DNA of 64,000 nucleotides from Porpolomopsis calyptriformis (taxonomy: Eukaryota > Basidiomycota > Agaricomycetes > Agaricales > Hygrophoraceae), in contig OX621174.1 in assembly GCA_951640195.1 (NCBI GenBank), positions 1,054,001 to 1,118,000 of the forward strand, read 5' to 3'. The notes under the pieces are model-generated. The model was not told the origin of the DNA. It did no database searches and saw only the letters and a program-made list of their open reading frames with translations. The position numbers were made by a program, and so were the translations under genes. This document shows, piece after piece, positions 1 through 9,805 of the stretch. The stretch's first letter is position 1. Every line of letters starts with the position of its first letter.

Positions 1-273
1 TTTTTTTTCTCTGATGGCGAGAGATTCCGTACGCTGCACAACCGTCAACTGCGGAAGGACCACAACAGCCAGTGGTCTTCCTGGGCTCCATATCTGGATC
101 CTCAAGATAGTCCATTCCGGATTGCGGTTGTGGTTGGAACATCTGAGGATCTGTTGCCAGTCAGCTACATTTTTTGTATCAGTAAGCGAACTCACGGGGT
201 TGATTGTCGTACCCATTCGGTGGGTGGTATGCTGGGAGAGGTGGTTGGGGCCCGTAGTAGTCTTGATCTTTAG
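1..273 (+). CDS. 3' end of an unrecognised gene (partial)
   Basis: A frame enters from the left edge and stays open to a TAG at 271-273. From base 13 it reads like real coding sequence (mixed hydrophobic and charged residues, e.g. FRIAVVVGTSEDLLPVSY). The T-rich run at bases 1-12 could be the end of an intron, so the exon may start near base 13. I do not recognise the family. The next gene starts 130 bases downstream on the same strand. The other frames here are also open in places, so this is a weak call. Confidence 0.3.
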   Translation, partial: FFFSDGERFRTLHNRQLRKDHNSQWSSWAPYLDPQDSPFRIAVVVGTSEDLLPVSYIFCISKRTHGVDCRTHSVGGMLGEVVGARSSLDL

Positions 274-403
274 AGGACATGGGTGTGGTATGGAATAAGA
301 CGGTCGTAAAGCTCAGCTTCGTATTTCACGTCCTTGATGATCAACATCTTCATTCAGTCATAGAAACGAGACTGCGAGCTTAGATAATATTCGTAACTTT
401 CTT

Positions 404-1585
404 ATGGCCAAGGTGACAGACTTACCCGTTGAGCTCCTCGAAAGCATCCTCTTGCTCATACACCATTCAGTACTTGGTTGCACGCGAGTGTGCAGGAAAT
501 TCAATGCGGTAGCCAATCGGGTGTTGTATCGTGATGTCTGCCTCGGTGCTGGGAGTGATGCCCAACTCAATGCTTTCTTACTGGCCATTATTGGCCAACC
601 CGACCTCGGCAAATACGTTCGATTCCTAGCTGTCTCCTTGGATATTTCTCAAAACGGTCCTCGCAATATCCCTCCCATTTTCATTACAGAAGCAGCCTCC
701 CATGGTTTGTCGCGAGAGATACAACAGGCCATAGAGAATGGCTGTACCGAAACCATGACGTTTCTTCTGTTCTTTTATCTCCCGGCTCTTCACCAGCTCT
801 ATATAATCGCAACGTCACAGGATTTCGATTATATCCTCCCTACGCAGATTCGACATGTCAAGCCACTTCCTTCAGGACTACAATCAGTCGGCTCAGTGAG
901 ACTTGAGACTCCCTGCAGATGGGACCTCGTTCTCCCATTTTTCAACTTACCCGCGGTGGACACCATATCGTGGCTGATACAATCTTATGAAACCGAATCT
1001 CAAAATGGTGACGCGGGACTCTTACTTTTGAATGTCAAGCATATCGAATTATTATCCACCACTTTCCCCTGTGACATAGCCGACAAGCTCACACGCTCAT
1101 CACCCTCACTCCAAACCTTCTCATTGGCGTGTTTTCTAATGATCCCGGCCGATTGCTCTTCTCTCGGAAACGCACTTCGTGATTGCGTACCAGCACTCCA
1201 GCGTCTTGAACTCGAATTTCTCCATGGTTTTATTTTTAATAAGACTACCCCCCTTGGTCCTCTCCGCGACTTCGTGCATCTGACACACATCAGTGCATCC
1301 TTCTCGTCTTTAATTGACTATCCGCCCCCAGACCGCAGCAGCTATGCTATTGCACGCCATCTGAATGACACACTCCCTCCATCTCTCGTCTCCTTCGTTC
1401 TATCGATTGAGAGACAGTGGATGGGCGACGCTCCGATGGCGATAGCAGAGCTCGTAAAGATTAGATGCGAACGGCTGGTGCATTGGAAGACTTTGGCAGT
1501 TGGTGGATATATTAGCAAAGCCTCGTTGGATGAGATCGAGCAAGTGTGCGTCGCGGAAGGTTTGGAATTCAGATTGGAAGAGTAA
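404..1585 (+). CDS. F-box domain protein
   Basis: Single-exon protein of 393 residues. The first 45 residues (DLPVELLESILLLI, then CRKFNAVANRVLYRDV) match the F-box pattern of Agaricomycete proteins, which bind Skp1 in SCF ubiquitin ligases. The rest is leucine-rich and irregular, as in the many F-box/LRR-like proteins of these fungi, and probably holds the substrate-binding part. The ATG at 404 directly precedes the F-box, which supports this start; the stop is TAA. Its substrate cannot be inferred. It lies head-to-tail with the rhodanese gene, 24 bases apart. The family expands rapidly in basidiomycetes, so orthology is unlikely to be informative. Confidence 0.75.
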   Translation: MAKVTDLPVELLESILLLIHHSVLGCTRVCRKFNAVANRVLYRDVCLGAGSDAQLNAFLLAIIGQPDLGKYVRFLAVSLDISQNGPRNIPPIFITEAASHGLSREIQQAIENGCTETMTFLLFFYLPALHQLYIIATSQDFDYILPTQIRHVKPLPSGLQSVGSVRLETPCRWDLVLPFFNLPAVDTISWLIQSYETESQNGDAGLLLLNVKHIELLSTTFPCDIADKLTRSSPSLQTFSLACFLMIPADCSSLGNALRDCVPALQRLELEFLHGFIFNKTTPLGPLRDFVHLTHISASFSSLIDYPPPDRSSYAIARHLNDTLPPSLVSFVLSIERQWMGDAPMAIAELVKIRCERLVHWKTLAVGGYISKASLDEIEQVCVAEGLEFRLEE

Positions 1586-1609
1586 TCTTTGTCTGTGTTT
1601 GCCTGTAAC

Positions 1610-2761
1610 ATGAAGTCTTCTCATAAAAACAGTGATCTTGGTTCAGACACCTCTCTCAGTACTACCTTCACCAGCGGACGACGTACTTTGGAAGATATCC
1701 GGGCCCAGGTAGCTCAGGAAGTTGCCATCTGTGCCGTCATGAAAGCAGAAGTACTCAACGACAGTGAGTCCGCCAATTCTGTAATGATCCACTGCCTTTT
1801 CACCTCGTACTCACAGTCAAAATGGGTGTTTCACTCACCTTGTCCAAAAACGACGATGGCCAATTCCTCAGTCAAGTTGCCGCTGCGATCAAGCACACAC
1901 TCCTTCTGCAAAAGTTCTTGTTTGCAATAGCCGCAGCTGGATCACCTTCAGATCCGAACGCAACCTCTTTGATCATCTGCGGATCGGACAACGGGATCGT
2001 ACAACGTGCCGCCATTCTCACCAATTCTAAATTCCTGGGCCGAGTGCAAGTCATCGACCACGGTGATAACGAGTGGACAGCTTCCGTCGAGGACATCGGA
2101 ACCTCGACATACGATGAGGAGGTTCGTTTCTGATTTTTCATATTCATTAAAAAATCTCGAGTTTCCACCCCAAAAACCTGTCTGACTCAATATCTCCAAC
2201 CCCATGGAGGCCCTCTGGGACATACTTCGAAAATCCGTTCGGAGCCCTATGGATCCCCTCTCTCCACCTCCCGGATCACGAGGAATCGACCAGATTCTCT
2301 CCGACGCGCGCGCAAAGCTCCAGCGAATCACACCCCATCAAGCTCACAAGGAGTTCCACGATCATCCACTCCTTCCCGGACCCGTCTTCCTCGTCGACAT
2401 CCGTTCGGCCGAGCAGCGAGAGAGGGAGGGCACCATCCGTGGTTCATTTATCATCGAACGAAACGTTCTTGAATGGCGCTTCGATCCTCGTTCGGATTCT
2501 CGACTGGCAGTTGTCGACCAGTACGATCTAAGGGTCATCATCTTCTGCCAGGAAGGCCAAGCGTCTTCCCTTGCAGCCTTCGCATTACATGAGAGTCAGT
2601 CCCCACTTCCTCCCTCCCATCTATTGCGTGTCTCTCATGTTGGTTATCCAGTTGGCTTATTAAATGCCACTGACATCATCGGAGGATTCCAAGCGTGGAA
2701 AGCCGAGGGCCTTCCGGTCGATAATGGTGGAACAGGGTCTCAGCTATCAGTTGATACGTAG
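1610..2761 (+). CDS. Rhodanese-like domain protein with conserved N-terminal region
   Basis: Four exons: 1610-1763, 1817-2121, 2210-2594, 2652-2761; introns of 53, 88 and 57 bases have GTGAGT, GTTCGT and GTCAGT donors, and all phases agree. The C-terminal half is a rhodanese domain: VFLVDIRSAEQRE, then the active-site loop with Cys in VIIFCQEGQASS, and IIGGFQAWKAEGLPV at the end. A cysteine in the loop suggests sulfurtransferase activity is possible. The N-terminal 150 residues (SLIICGSDNGIVQRAAI, SKFLGRV) look conserved but I cannot assign them; a distant likeness to DHHA1-type domains is only an impression. No signal peptide. The ATG at 1610 follows the F-box stop closely, so the 5' UTR must be very short or overlap. 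Confidence 0.72.
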
Positions 2762-2857
2762 CGGTCGTGTATACCAGGGGGGCATGGTCACTCGATAGTC
2801 AGCGTCACTTTTGTTCTTTCTCAGATGTACTGTATCATAACCAATGTGATAGACATG

Positions 2858-3095
2858 ATTTTATCCCTCGATCCTCCGAGACCGATCATGCTTGATGGAA
2901 CTAGAAGAACATCCGTCTGTACGTTCGGAAGACTTCTTATGAATGTAGGTTTCGAAAACGGGCGCACGATTCCACAGTGCTCGAGGCCGACAAGGAATTC
3001 CGCCCCGAGCAAGTTGATCGTTATAGCAGAAAACGGATATGGCACATTCGGTATCACCAAAAAAACAGGTTTCCATCGAATGGATGAGACTGTTC
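2858..3095 (-). pseudogene. Decayed fragment of GPI7/LAS21-like gene (C-terminal part)
   Basis: The minus strand reads VPYPFSAIT, then LLGAEFLVGL, then RALWNRAPV in shifting frames. These match VTYPFSAITVV, SLGPQFLVGL and LALWNRAPVV of the complete gene at 6537-9634. At DNA level the two copies share runs such as GGCGC.CGATTCCACAGTGC and GAGGCCGACAAGGAATT, with small deletions. The fragment covers only about 75 codons near the C-terminus and has frame breaks, so it is not functional. It has the same orientation as the complete gene and lies on the far side of the NB-ARC-TPR gene, which suggests a segmental duplication in which that gene was inserted or trapped. Confidence 0.78.
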
Positions 3096-3527
3096 CGTCT
3101 GAATGAGTAGTGCTATCTGCACTTTAACCAAGATGACCCAAGTATCGCATGCACTGCTCTGCAAGACCATACCTAGAGCTTACACACATTGCTTCAGACG
3201 CAGTATCAAAGACATTAATGGCTTCTTCCCTGTACCGGCCTCCATCCAAATCTTATCACAACCAATGCAAAGGCAACACCAATAGGCAGATCGACATCCG
3301 GACAGACTGCATCATCAAAGATGATTTTTATCCAAGTTCACTTATCAGTGACTGTAATTGAAATAATAAAATCGAGTACTGCGTGCCGTCATGTGGGATG
3401 AGCAATACATCGATGCTTAAACAAAATAATACAGTAGAATGAAGCAGAGAGGTTTGCAAGAATAAGAAATATTCCGCATTCATTCATGAATGCTCGACCT
3501 GCCGCCGCGATCTTGCACATATCCTGG
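3096..3527. other. Intergenic, no gene seen
   Basis: Short frames only, none with a recognisable motif or splice pattern. It probably contains the 3' region of the minus-strand NB-ARC-TPR gene, and possibly further unrecognisable remains of the GPI7 duplicate. Confidence 0.5.
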
Positions 3528-6147
3528 CTAGGTAGGCAAAGAACACCTCTGTAGAATGGATTCCGCTTCATCCCCTCGCCCTTGGGAGAAATAGAGATCA
3601 GCAAGGTTCTTTGTTACCCTCCGAGTAGATGGATGGTGGGCCCCAATGGACTTCTCAAGGCCAGTTATGGCCCGCTCGTAGAGCGTCTCAGCCTCATCGC
3701 ACCGTCCTTGTGAGGAGTAAACTAACGCGAGGTTGTTTACCGACGTAAGAATGTCTGGGTGATCGGAACCCAGATGGGTCTCGCGGCCAGCCAATGCCCG
3801 CTTGTAGAGGGTCTCAGCCTCGTCGTATCGTCCTTGCGAGGAGTAAACGAATGCGAGGTTAATCACCGACGTAAGAGTGTCCGGGTGATCGGAACCCAGA
3901 TGGATCTCGCGGCCAGCCAATGCCCGCTTGTAGAGGGTCTCAGCCTCGTCGCATCGGCCTTGTGAGGAGTAAACGAATGCGAGGTTGTTTACCGATGTAA
4001 GAGTGTCTGGGTGATCGGAACCCAGATAGGTCTCGTGGCCAGCCAATGCCTGCTTGTAGAGGGTCTCAGCCTCGTCGTATCGCCCTTGTGACTGGTAAAT
4101 GCCTGCGAGGTTGTTTACCACGAAAAGTGTTTGTGGGTGATCAGGACTCAGATGCGTCTCGTGGCCAGCTAATGCCCGCTTGAGTAATGGCTCAGCCTCA
4201 TTATATCGGCCTTGTGACATGTAAATGGTTGCGAGATTGTTTACCGACTTAAGCGTGCATGAGTGATGAGGACCCAGGCGCGTCTCGCGGCCAGCTAATG
4301 CCCGCTTGCAGAGCGTTTCAGCCTCGCCGTATCGTCTTTGTGAACGGTAAACATTTGCGAGGTTGTTTACCGATGTAAGTGTGAACAGATGTTCCCGTCC
4401 GAGCTTAGTTTCGTAAGCTTCAAGGACTTGCTTCCATAGCGACTCAGCACCACTGTATCTTGCCCGACTCGACAAATACAACGCGATCCGCCCATTTCCA
4501 TCCGTGAGCTCAAGGTTAGTGTCGTACTCACGATTCCGCCATTGATTGAGAGACCGTAAATGTGGCATGAACTCTTCGCATTTAGCCCACTGTTGTGGCG
4601 ATTTGGGGTCTCCTATGTGTCGGAACGCGCCACAAATGAGAGAGACTGATGATTGAAGCCATTCTCGATACGTGTCTTCTTTCTTCACGCCTTCATTTTT
4701 GATAAATCGGATTAAATCGTGCATCCACAGAGAAGGCTTCTGCTCAGTAGATCGATATTCCACGAGAGACAGAGCTTCTAGTTTCTGTAGAGCTGTCCGC
4801 AATCTAGCCGGGGAGCTGATCAGGGTAACCAACGAACGGAACTCGAGGAATATACGAGATTCGTTTGTGGGTTGAGACCGAACATCCTTTAGCGGATACT
4901 GTGGGCACAACCATTCTTTGGCCCCTTCAGTGATCAATGCAACTGGGATGTCTTCTGGGTCAAGGAAAGAAAGAAATTTCAAGAGATTGCTGGTATCGGC
5001 GGATTCTTCTTGCAATTTATCGAATTGTTTCGTAAACGTACTTGCCACCGATCGTTCCTGGTATGGAGTCAAGTCATTCTCCCATTCGACTACCTGTAGT
5101 ACGCCAGCGAGTGACAATTAAGTACAACATAAATGATATTTCAGTGTATATGAACCCACATCTATTTTTGCATTTCCTGTGTACAGTTCGTACATTTCAT
5201 GAAGAGGGGTATGAGTTTGCTTCATGAACGAGGCTGCCTGGGCGACTGCAAGAGGAAGGCACCCTACACTTTCGACTAATTTCCCCGCATGGCTTAACAT
5301 TGAAGGTGTCACAGTCTCCATGTTCACGCCAGCGTCTCGCAAAAGCAGATTGGCGGAATGGTCCGGTTCAAGTGGGCTAAGTTGCAGTGTGGAATGCTGA
5401 TTGCCTCCCGTGGCCACCAGAGCCTCGGCCACGTCTGCAGTGCGTGTCGTAAAAAGGATATGGCCTCGGGCATTTTTGCGAGGAAGATGGGTCCAAAGGA
5501 AGTCAAGTGCGCTCCTTTCGACATTATCCAAGATGAGAAGCCAGTCGTCTTGAGCTTCTTCTAACCACAATCGAGCTGCAGTCAGTTTCGCATCCTGTTC
5601 CGGCCGGTAGCGGTCAGGATGGCAGACGAGTTCGAGAATTTTGGAAAGTCCATCGTTTAGTTTGTCAACGGTGGTACCCGATATCCAGAATATGTACGAG
5701 TACTGGCTCTGATCGAATGAAAATTTCGCGTAATGCAATACCAGCTGTGATTTGCCGACACCGGGCATTCCGTACACAGCACAGTGGTGCCCTTCGCTCA
5801 AAGCATTTCGTAGGAAATCTACTTCTTTATCTCTTCCAGTAAAGTGGACGGAGAGACGACGAATGGGAGAATCGTTGATGGCTCGTGGGGATACTGGACC
5901 TTGGTCATGATCTGGTTGATAATGGAAGTCAGACGAGAGACCGAAGAGACAGGGATGGAAGATCGCTTTTGCGAACACAGTGACAGACGAAATAGCCGCC
6001 CAGGACACCATTCCAGACATTTCATTACAGCGCTAACTCACCTTGCGGATGGACATGAATGTGTTGACTCAAGTTGAACTGATCATGGCCGACAAAGCTG
6101 ACTGTGCTGTCCTGGAATTGAGTCGTAGGCAAGGATTGGCTGGTCAT
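3528..6147 (-). CDS. NB-ARC-TPR protein (STAND NTPase, NLR-like), copy 1, intact
   Basis: Three exons: 6042-6147, 5160-5911, 3528-5093; introns of 130 and 66 bases, phases consistent; 807 residues. The NB-ARC part (about residues 60-330) has RLSVHFTGRDKEVDFL, Walker A GMPGVGKSQ, Walker B DDWLLILDNV, and GCLPLAVAQAASF as the GxP-type motif. The C-terminal 300 residues are seven kinesin-light-chain-type TPR units of 42 residues, each close to ALAG.ETHLGSDHPDTLTSVNNLA.VYSSQGRYDEAETLYKR in consensus (residues shown with gaps). Such proteins are STAND NTPases in which ligand sensing by the repeats triggers oligomerisation; fungal members are implicated in non-self recognition. The short N-terminal segment has no recognised effector domain. 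The same intron lies between the NB-ARC and TPR parts in the two decayed paralogues at 17.9-24.8 kb. It is the only apparently intact copy. Confidence 0.85.
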
Positions 6148-6536
6148 GGTGGAGGTGGTGCGAAGACGAACAGTGCCCTACACAGCATTGAGCGATCCCT
6201 TTTTTAGGCTTGAAACTTGCGAGTGAATTAGTGTACCGGGAAATAGGTCTGGCCCCCAAATTCACTGGCAAATTTGCCTGTGAAATACGGTGAAATAGGG
6301 CAAATTTGCGTTGATATCGCCTCGACATTGGCTTGTACAATTCTACGTATCATATAATCTACCATTTGTTCTGTTAATGAAAAAGCCATGAAGGCGGTAG
6401 TCACTTGTAGCAGATATTTTATTTCCAAATCGCATTACTCAGCCTTTCATAGAGCGCTACTATTTGAGCCGTGACCAATTTCACCAAGCAAATTTGCCTG
6501 ACCTATTTCCCGGTACACTAGAGTGAATGAATAAAT
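6148..6536. other. Intergenic, likely promoter of the NB-ARC-TPR gene
   Basis: AT-rich stretch between two minus-strand genes. It contains an imperfect inverted pair: GTACCGGGAAATAGGTC near 6232-6248 and GACCTATTTCCCGGTAC at 6502-6518, close to perfect complements about 290 bases apart. No coding frame with recognisable motifs lies between them. It may be a small inverted-repeat (MITE-like) element inserted upstream of the gene. Confidence 0.5.
6232..6520. mobile_element. Possible MITE-like element with 17-bp terminal inverted repeats
   Basis: Two 17-base segments, at about 6232-6248 (GTACCGGGAAATAGGTC) and 6502-6518 (GACCTATTTCCCGGTAC), are exact reverse complements and bracket about 250 bases of AT-rich DNA without a gene. 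The flanks TTAGT and ACTAG beside the termini are compatible with a short TA-type duplication, but I cannot fix it. Near both ends further inner complementarity is visible (CAAATTTGCC copies). This is the layout of a non-autonomous DNA transposon. Confidence 0.55.
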
Positions 6537-9500
6537 TTATTTTTTTCGCCTACCACCAAAGACCAATCCCACCTTCAGTCCAACCCTGGCAACACCCAAA
6601 CCCACACCAACCAGAACAGCGAGATCAATTACCAAAACACCCAGGACAGCACTCATAAACCTCGGCGCAAACACTTTCCACACCATCAAATGCCTCCTCA
6701 ACACCGCCACGCTCACCGCACTCCCAAAGAGCAAGCTAGCATAATACATCATCATTCCCAGCCCCGAACGTACGCTTTCCTTGCGCATCCGTCCGTCGAC
6801 GTCATCATCATCATCATCATGCCCCAGCTCACCCGTGTTGTCCTTGCTCGCCTGTGGGGACTCCACCACCGGCGCGCGATTCCACAGTGCCAGTAACGGG
6901 ACGGCGAGGCCGACAAGGAATTGCGGCCCGAGCGAGTTAATCACCACCGTGATGGCAGAAAACGGATAGGTCACATGGGGTGTCAGTAAAAATGCCGATT
7001 TCCATTGAATGGAAGAGATGACAGACTGATGGCCGGTCCCGTGAAAGAGGTGCATACCAAGTAGAGCGAGCGGTACTATTTCCGCAAACTCGACTGCAGG
7101 AGCGTTCGTTCCGTTGTTAAGCAAATTGGCTATCGAGTCGAGATCGACTGGTCCAGACGAAGTGAATGTGGTTCCTAGCCTCTTCACGTCCCGAACGCTA
7201 TCGACTACTTCCAGGTATGCCAATAGGGCGATCACTCCAAGCGACAAGACGAGTTGGCCGGTCAACTGCGTGGTGGTATACACCACAGTCAGGAAAAGCG
7301 TCCAAAAAATCAAGTACGGTGACCCAAACGCGTTCGCAAAGCCAATCACCGTCACTTGTTTTTTTCCCTCGTCCCTACTCTTGGACACATCCTCTACACG
7401 AATTTCCATGCAAACCGGCGTGGGCCACCACAACATTATCCCGCCAACGACGGCAATCCCGATTGCCAGCCTTGCCGTCACCGTGCGAGTATTGCGCAAA
7501 ACGTCGGTCCATTCACTACCAAAGATACCGGCCGAATCGGCCCACTCGATCATCCAATACAAGCAACCTGACAGAAGCGCTGGTCTCAAAATCCACGGCA
7601 AGAAGGCCATTGCGACACCGCGGTCTGACTTTGAGATCGCCAAGAACCGTCGTATGGCGGATGGAAGAGCGATCGAGGCTGGGATGGCGAGCAAAAGGAC
7701 GTAGAAGGGAGGCGTAGGGAGCGATGAAGATGCGAAAAACGTGACATGACAATATGGATGTTGCTCTTCTCTGCACACGGTACTAATAGCTATCAAACGA
7801 ACGCATATGGCAAAGAGAAGCGAGAAACCCAGGATCCGCCAGCGTAGGTGTTTAGTTGGTGCTTTTAAACCGATGAGAGCGAATCGGACAATTGACGAGA
7901 GAAGGAGGAAAGTAACAATACGGTCCTCCCAAACCGTAAAAGAATTTGAAAGGAAGGTCAAGATGTGCAATGCAAGCGGTATCGAGATCGATGTGATCAT
8001 GCCACGCCGGAGGCTGGAACGTGCAGAAACAATGAGCACTGCACTCGACAGGAGCGGAGCCGCGAATAAAATGCAATCGAGTGCGTCAACCCCTGGAAGA
8101 AAAGACTGGAGTGGAAGATAAAATACGAAGCCAAGAATCGACCCTCCGGCAAACCCACGGAGACTCCGCCAAAGGGTTACACTCAGCCACTCTTCCAGGT
8201 TGGTTGTCTCCACAAAAAGACTCGAATACAACGCCAATGTTGCGAGCAGGCCAAAACCCAGCAAGGCTAGACCCAGGCCCATCAACACTGGGTTAAACCG
8301 AGCCCACAGGGAACGGCATGTAGCCAAAGCAAAGCGATTGTACTTGTTTAGCGCAACCATTCGGTCGACATTTGAACCCCTGGCTGATTCAAGGGCAGAC
8401 CACGAAGAGTCTAATTCCGGCCATGCTCCGTCCAACTCGCCACCGGAACCACTCTCCCGGTAAACATGTAGGTATTTGCTTATTTGTGACGCAGTGATTT
8501 CTAGAGCCTCGGTAAGGAGAGTACCTTGATGATCCCGACTGAAAAGCTCGGGGATCACCGTCCCAAGATTATTGAAAGGCACCGGCAGTCCGAGAAGGAG
8601 CGAAAGAGAAGGTACGATATCGATTTGTTCAATCGACCGATGGGGGATAGAGGCGCCCGGAAAGATAGATGTTCGTAGCAGACTTGAAGGAATAGAAGAA
8701 ACATCTGGAGCTATAGGATGTCCTTTGCTGTACATCCATAATCCAGACGATGTCTCGAGTTCTCCATCACCACCATGATCCCCTGTTCGGTCCATACCAT
8801 GATCTCCAAGCACGACAAGGAGGGTGTCCTCTTCAAGAAGTTCCACAACACGTGTTAAAACTTGGTTCATCTGTTCCAACTTTGCCTTCATGCTTGGGTG
8901 GTCAGGACCAAGTCGATGACCGACATGGTCAACACCTAAGAAATGGCCTATAAGAAAGTCGAACGGGCGATCTCTGTGGAGAAGCAGAGGAAACAAATGT
9001 CGAATGACGCCCTCGTCTACGGTATGAAGATCTTCGACGTTGAATGAATCGTAGGGGAATGAGATGTTTCGCTCAAACGCGTCTGGGAAGGCCGTCATCC
9101 ATGTATCATCACCCATAAACGCAACCTTTCTTCTTTCTTCACCGATTGAAGTGACAGCAGGCAACTGGAGAGACTGACCCTTTTACCCGCTCTTCGCAGT
9201 TGATTCAAGATCGAATCCTCCGCGACAGAAGATCCGCCAAAGTTCGACCCGATTTCTACAAATGACGGTAAAGAGCCTGTGGTGAGTCCCTTGATTCGTT
9301 GAAGGGTCGTGGTCGGAGGATCGGCGTAAGCATTGAAAATGAGCGAATGCCGTGGATGGAGCCTAGTCAGCTCCTGAGGGAGAGTCAAAACATGATGATG
9401 AGCTGGCGAGTGTGGATGTGGGGGGTGGGGTGTGAGAAAGTCAAAACGGAGCGCGTCTATGATGAGCAAGACGGTCCTGTTGTGAGTTGGTGCCAAGGTG

Positions 9501-9634
9501 CATGAACGGGTCGAACAGTCGCTGATTTCGGACAACGAGAGACGGGTTAAGAGGAAGCCTCGGGTGAATAGTGTTATGCCCACGAGATGAACGAAGAAAA
9601 CCCAAACCAGAAGGATTGTTTCTTTTCCATACAT
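6537..9634 (-). CDS. LAS21: GPI ethanolamine phosphate transferase 2 (GPI7/LAS21/PIG-G type)
   Basis: Two exons: 9179-9634 and 6537-9125, with a 53-base intron (GTCAGT..AAAG); about 1014 residues. The enzyme adds an ethanolamine-phosphate side branch to the second mannose of the GPI anchor in the ER. The N-terminus has a signal-anchor helix (ILLVWVFFVHLVGITLF). The lumenal alkaline-phosphatase-like domain follows: VLLIIDALRFDFL, the nucleophile region TTLQRIKGLTTGSLPSF, FIGHFLGVDHVGHR-type motif (here FLIGHFLGVDHVGHRLG) and VVLGDHGMDRTGDHGG with metal ligands. The second half is a long series of membrane segments, as in PIG-G. The usual ATG (9634) is taken rather than an upstream TTG. A decayed copy of its 3' part lies at 2858-3095. 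Confidence 0.92.
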
Positions 9635-9805
9635 GATGCTTGGGTTCAATCACCCGAGTTGATTAGCATAGAAGTAACAGAGAACGATCGATCTTCACAC
9701 GTAACAAGTCTTTCACTCCTTGTGTCCATTTATATCCGAATAGATACCAACAATTAGACCAATAACTACTCAACCCAGAAAATCTATCATAAAATAAAAG
9801 AATTA

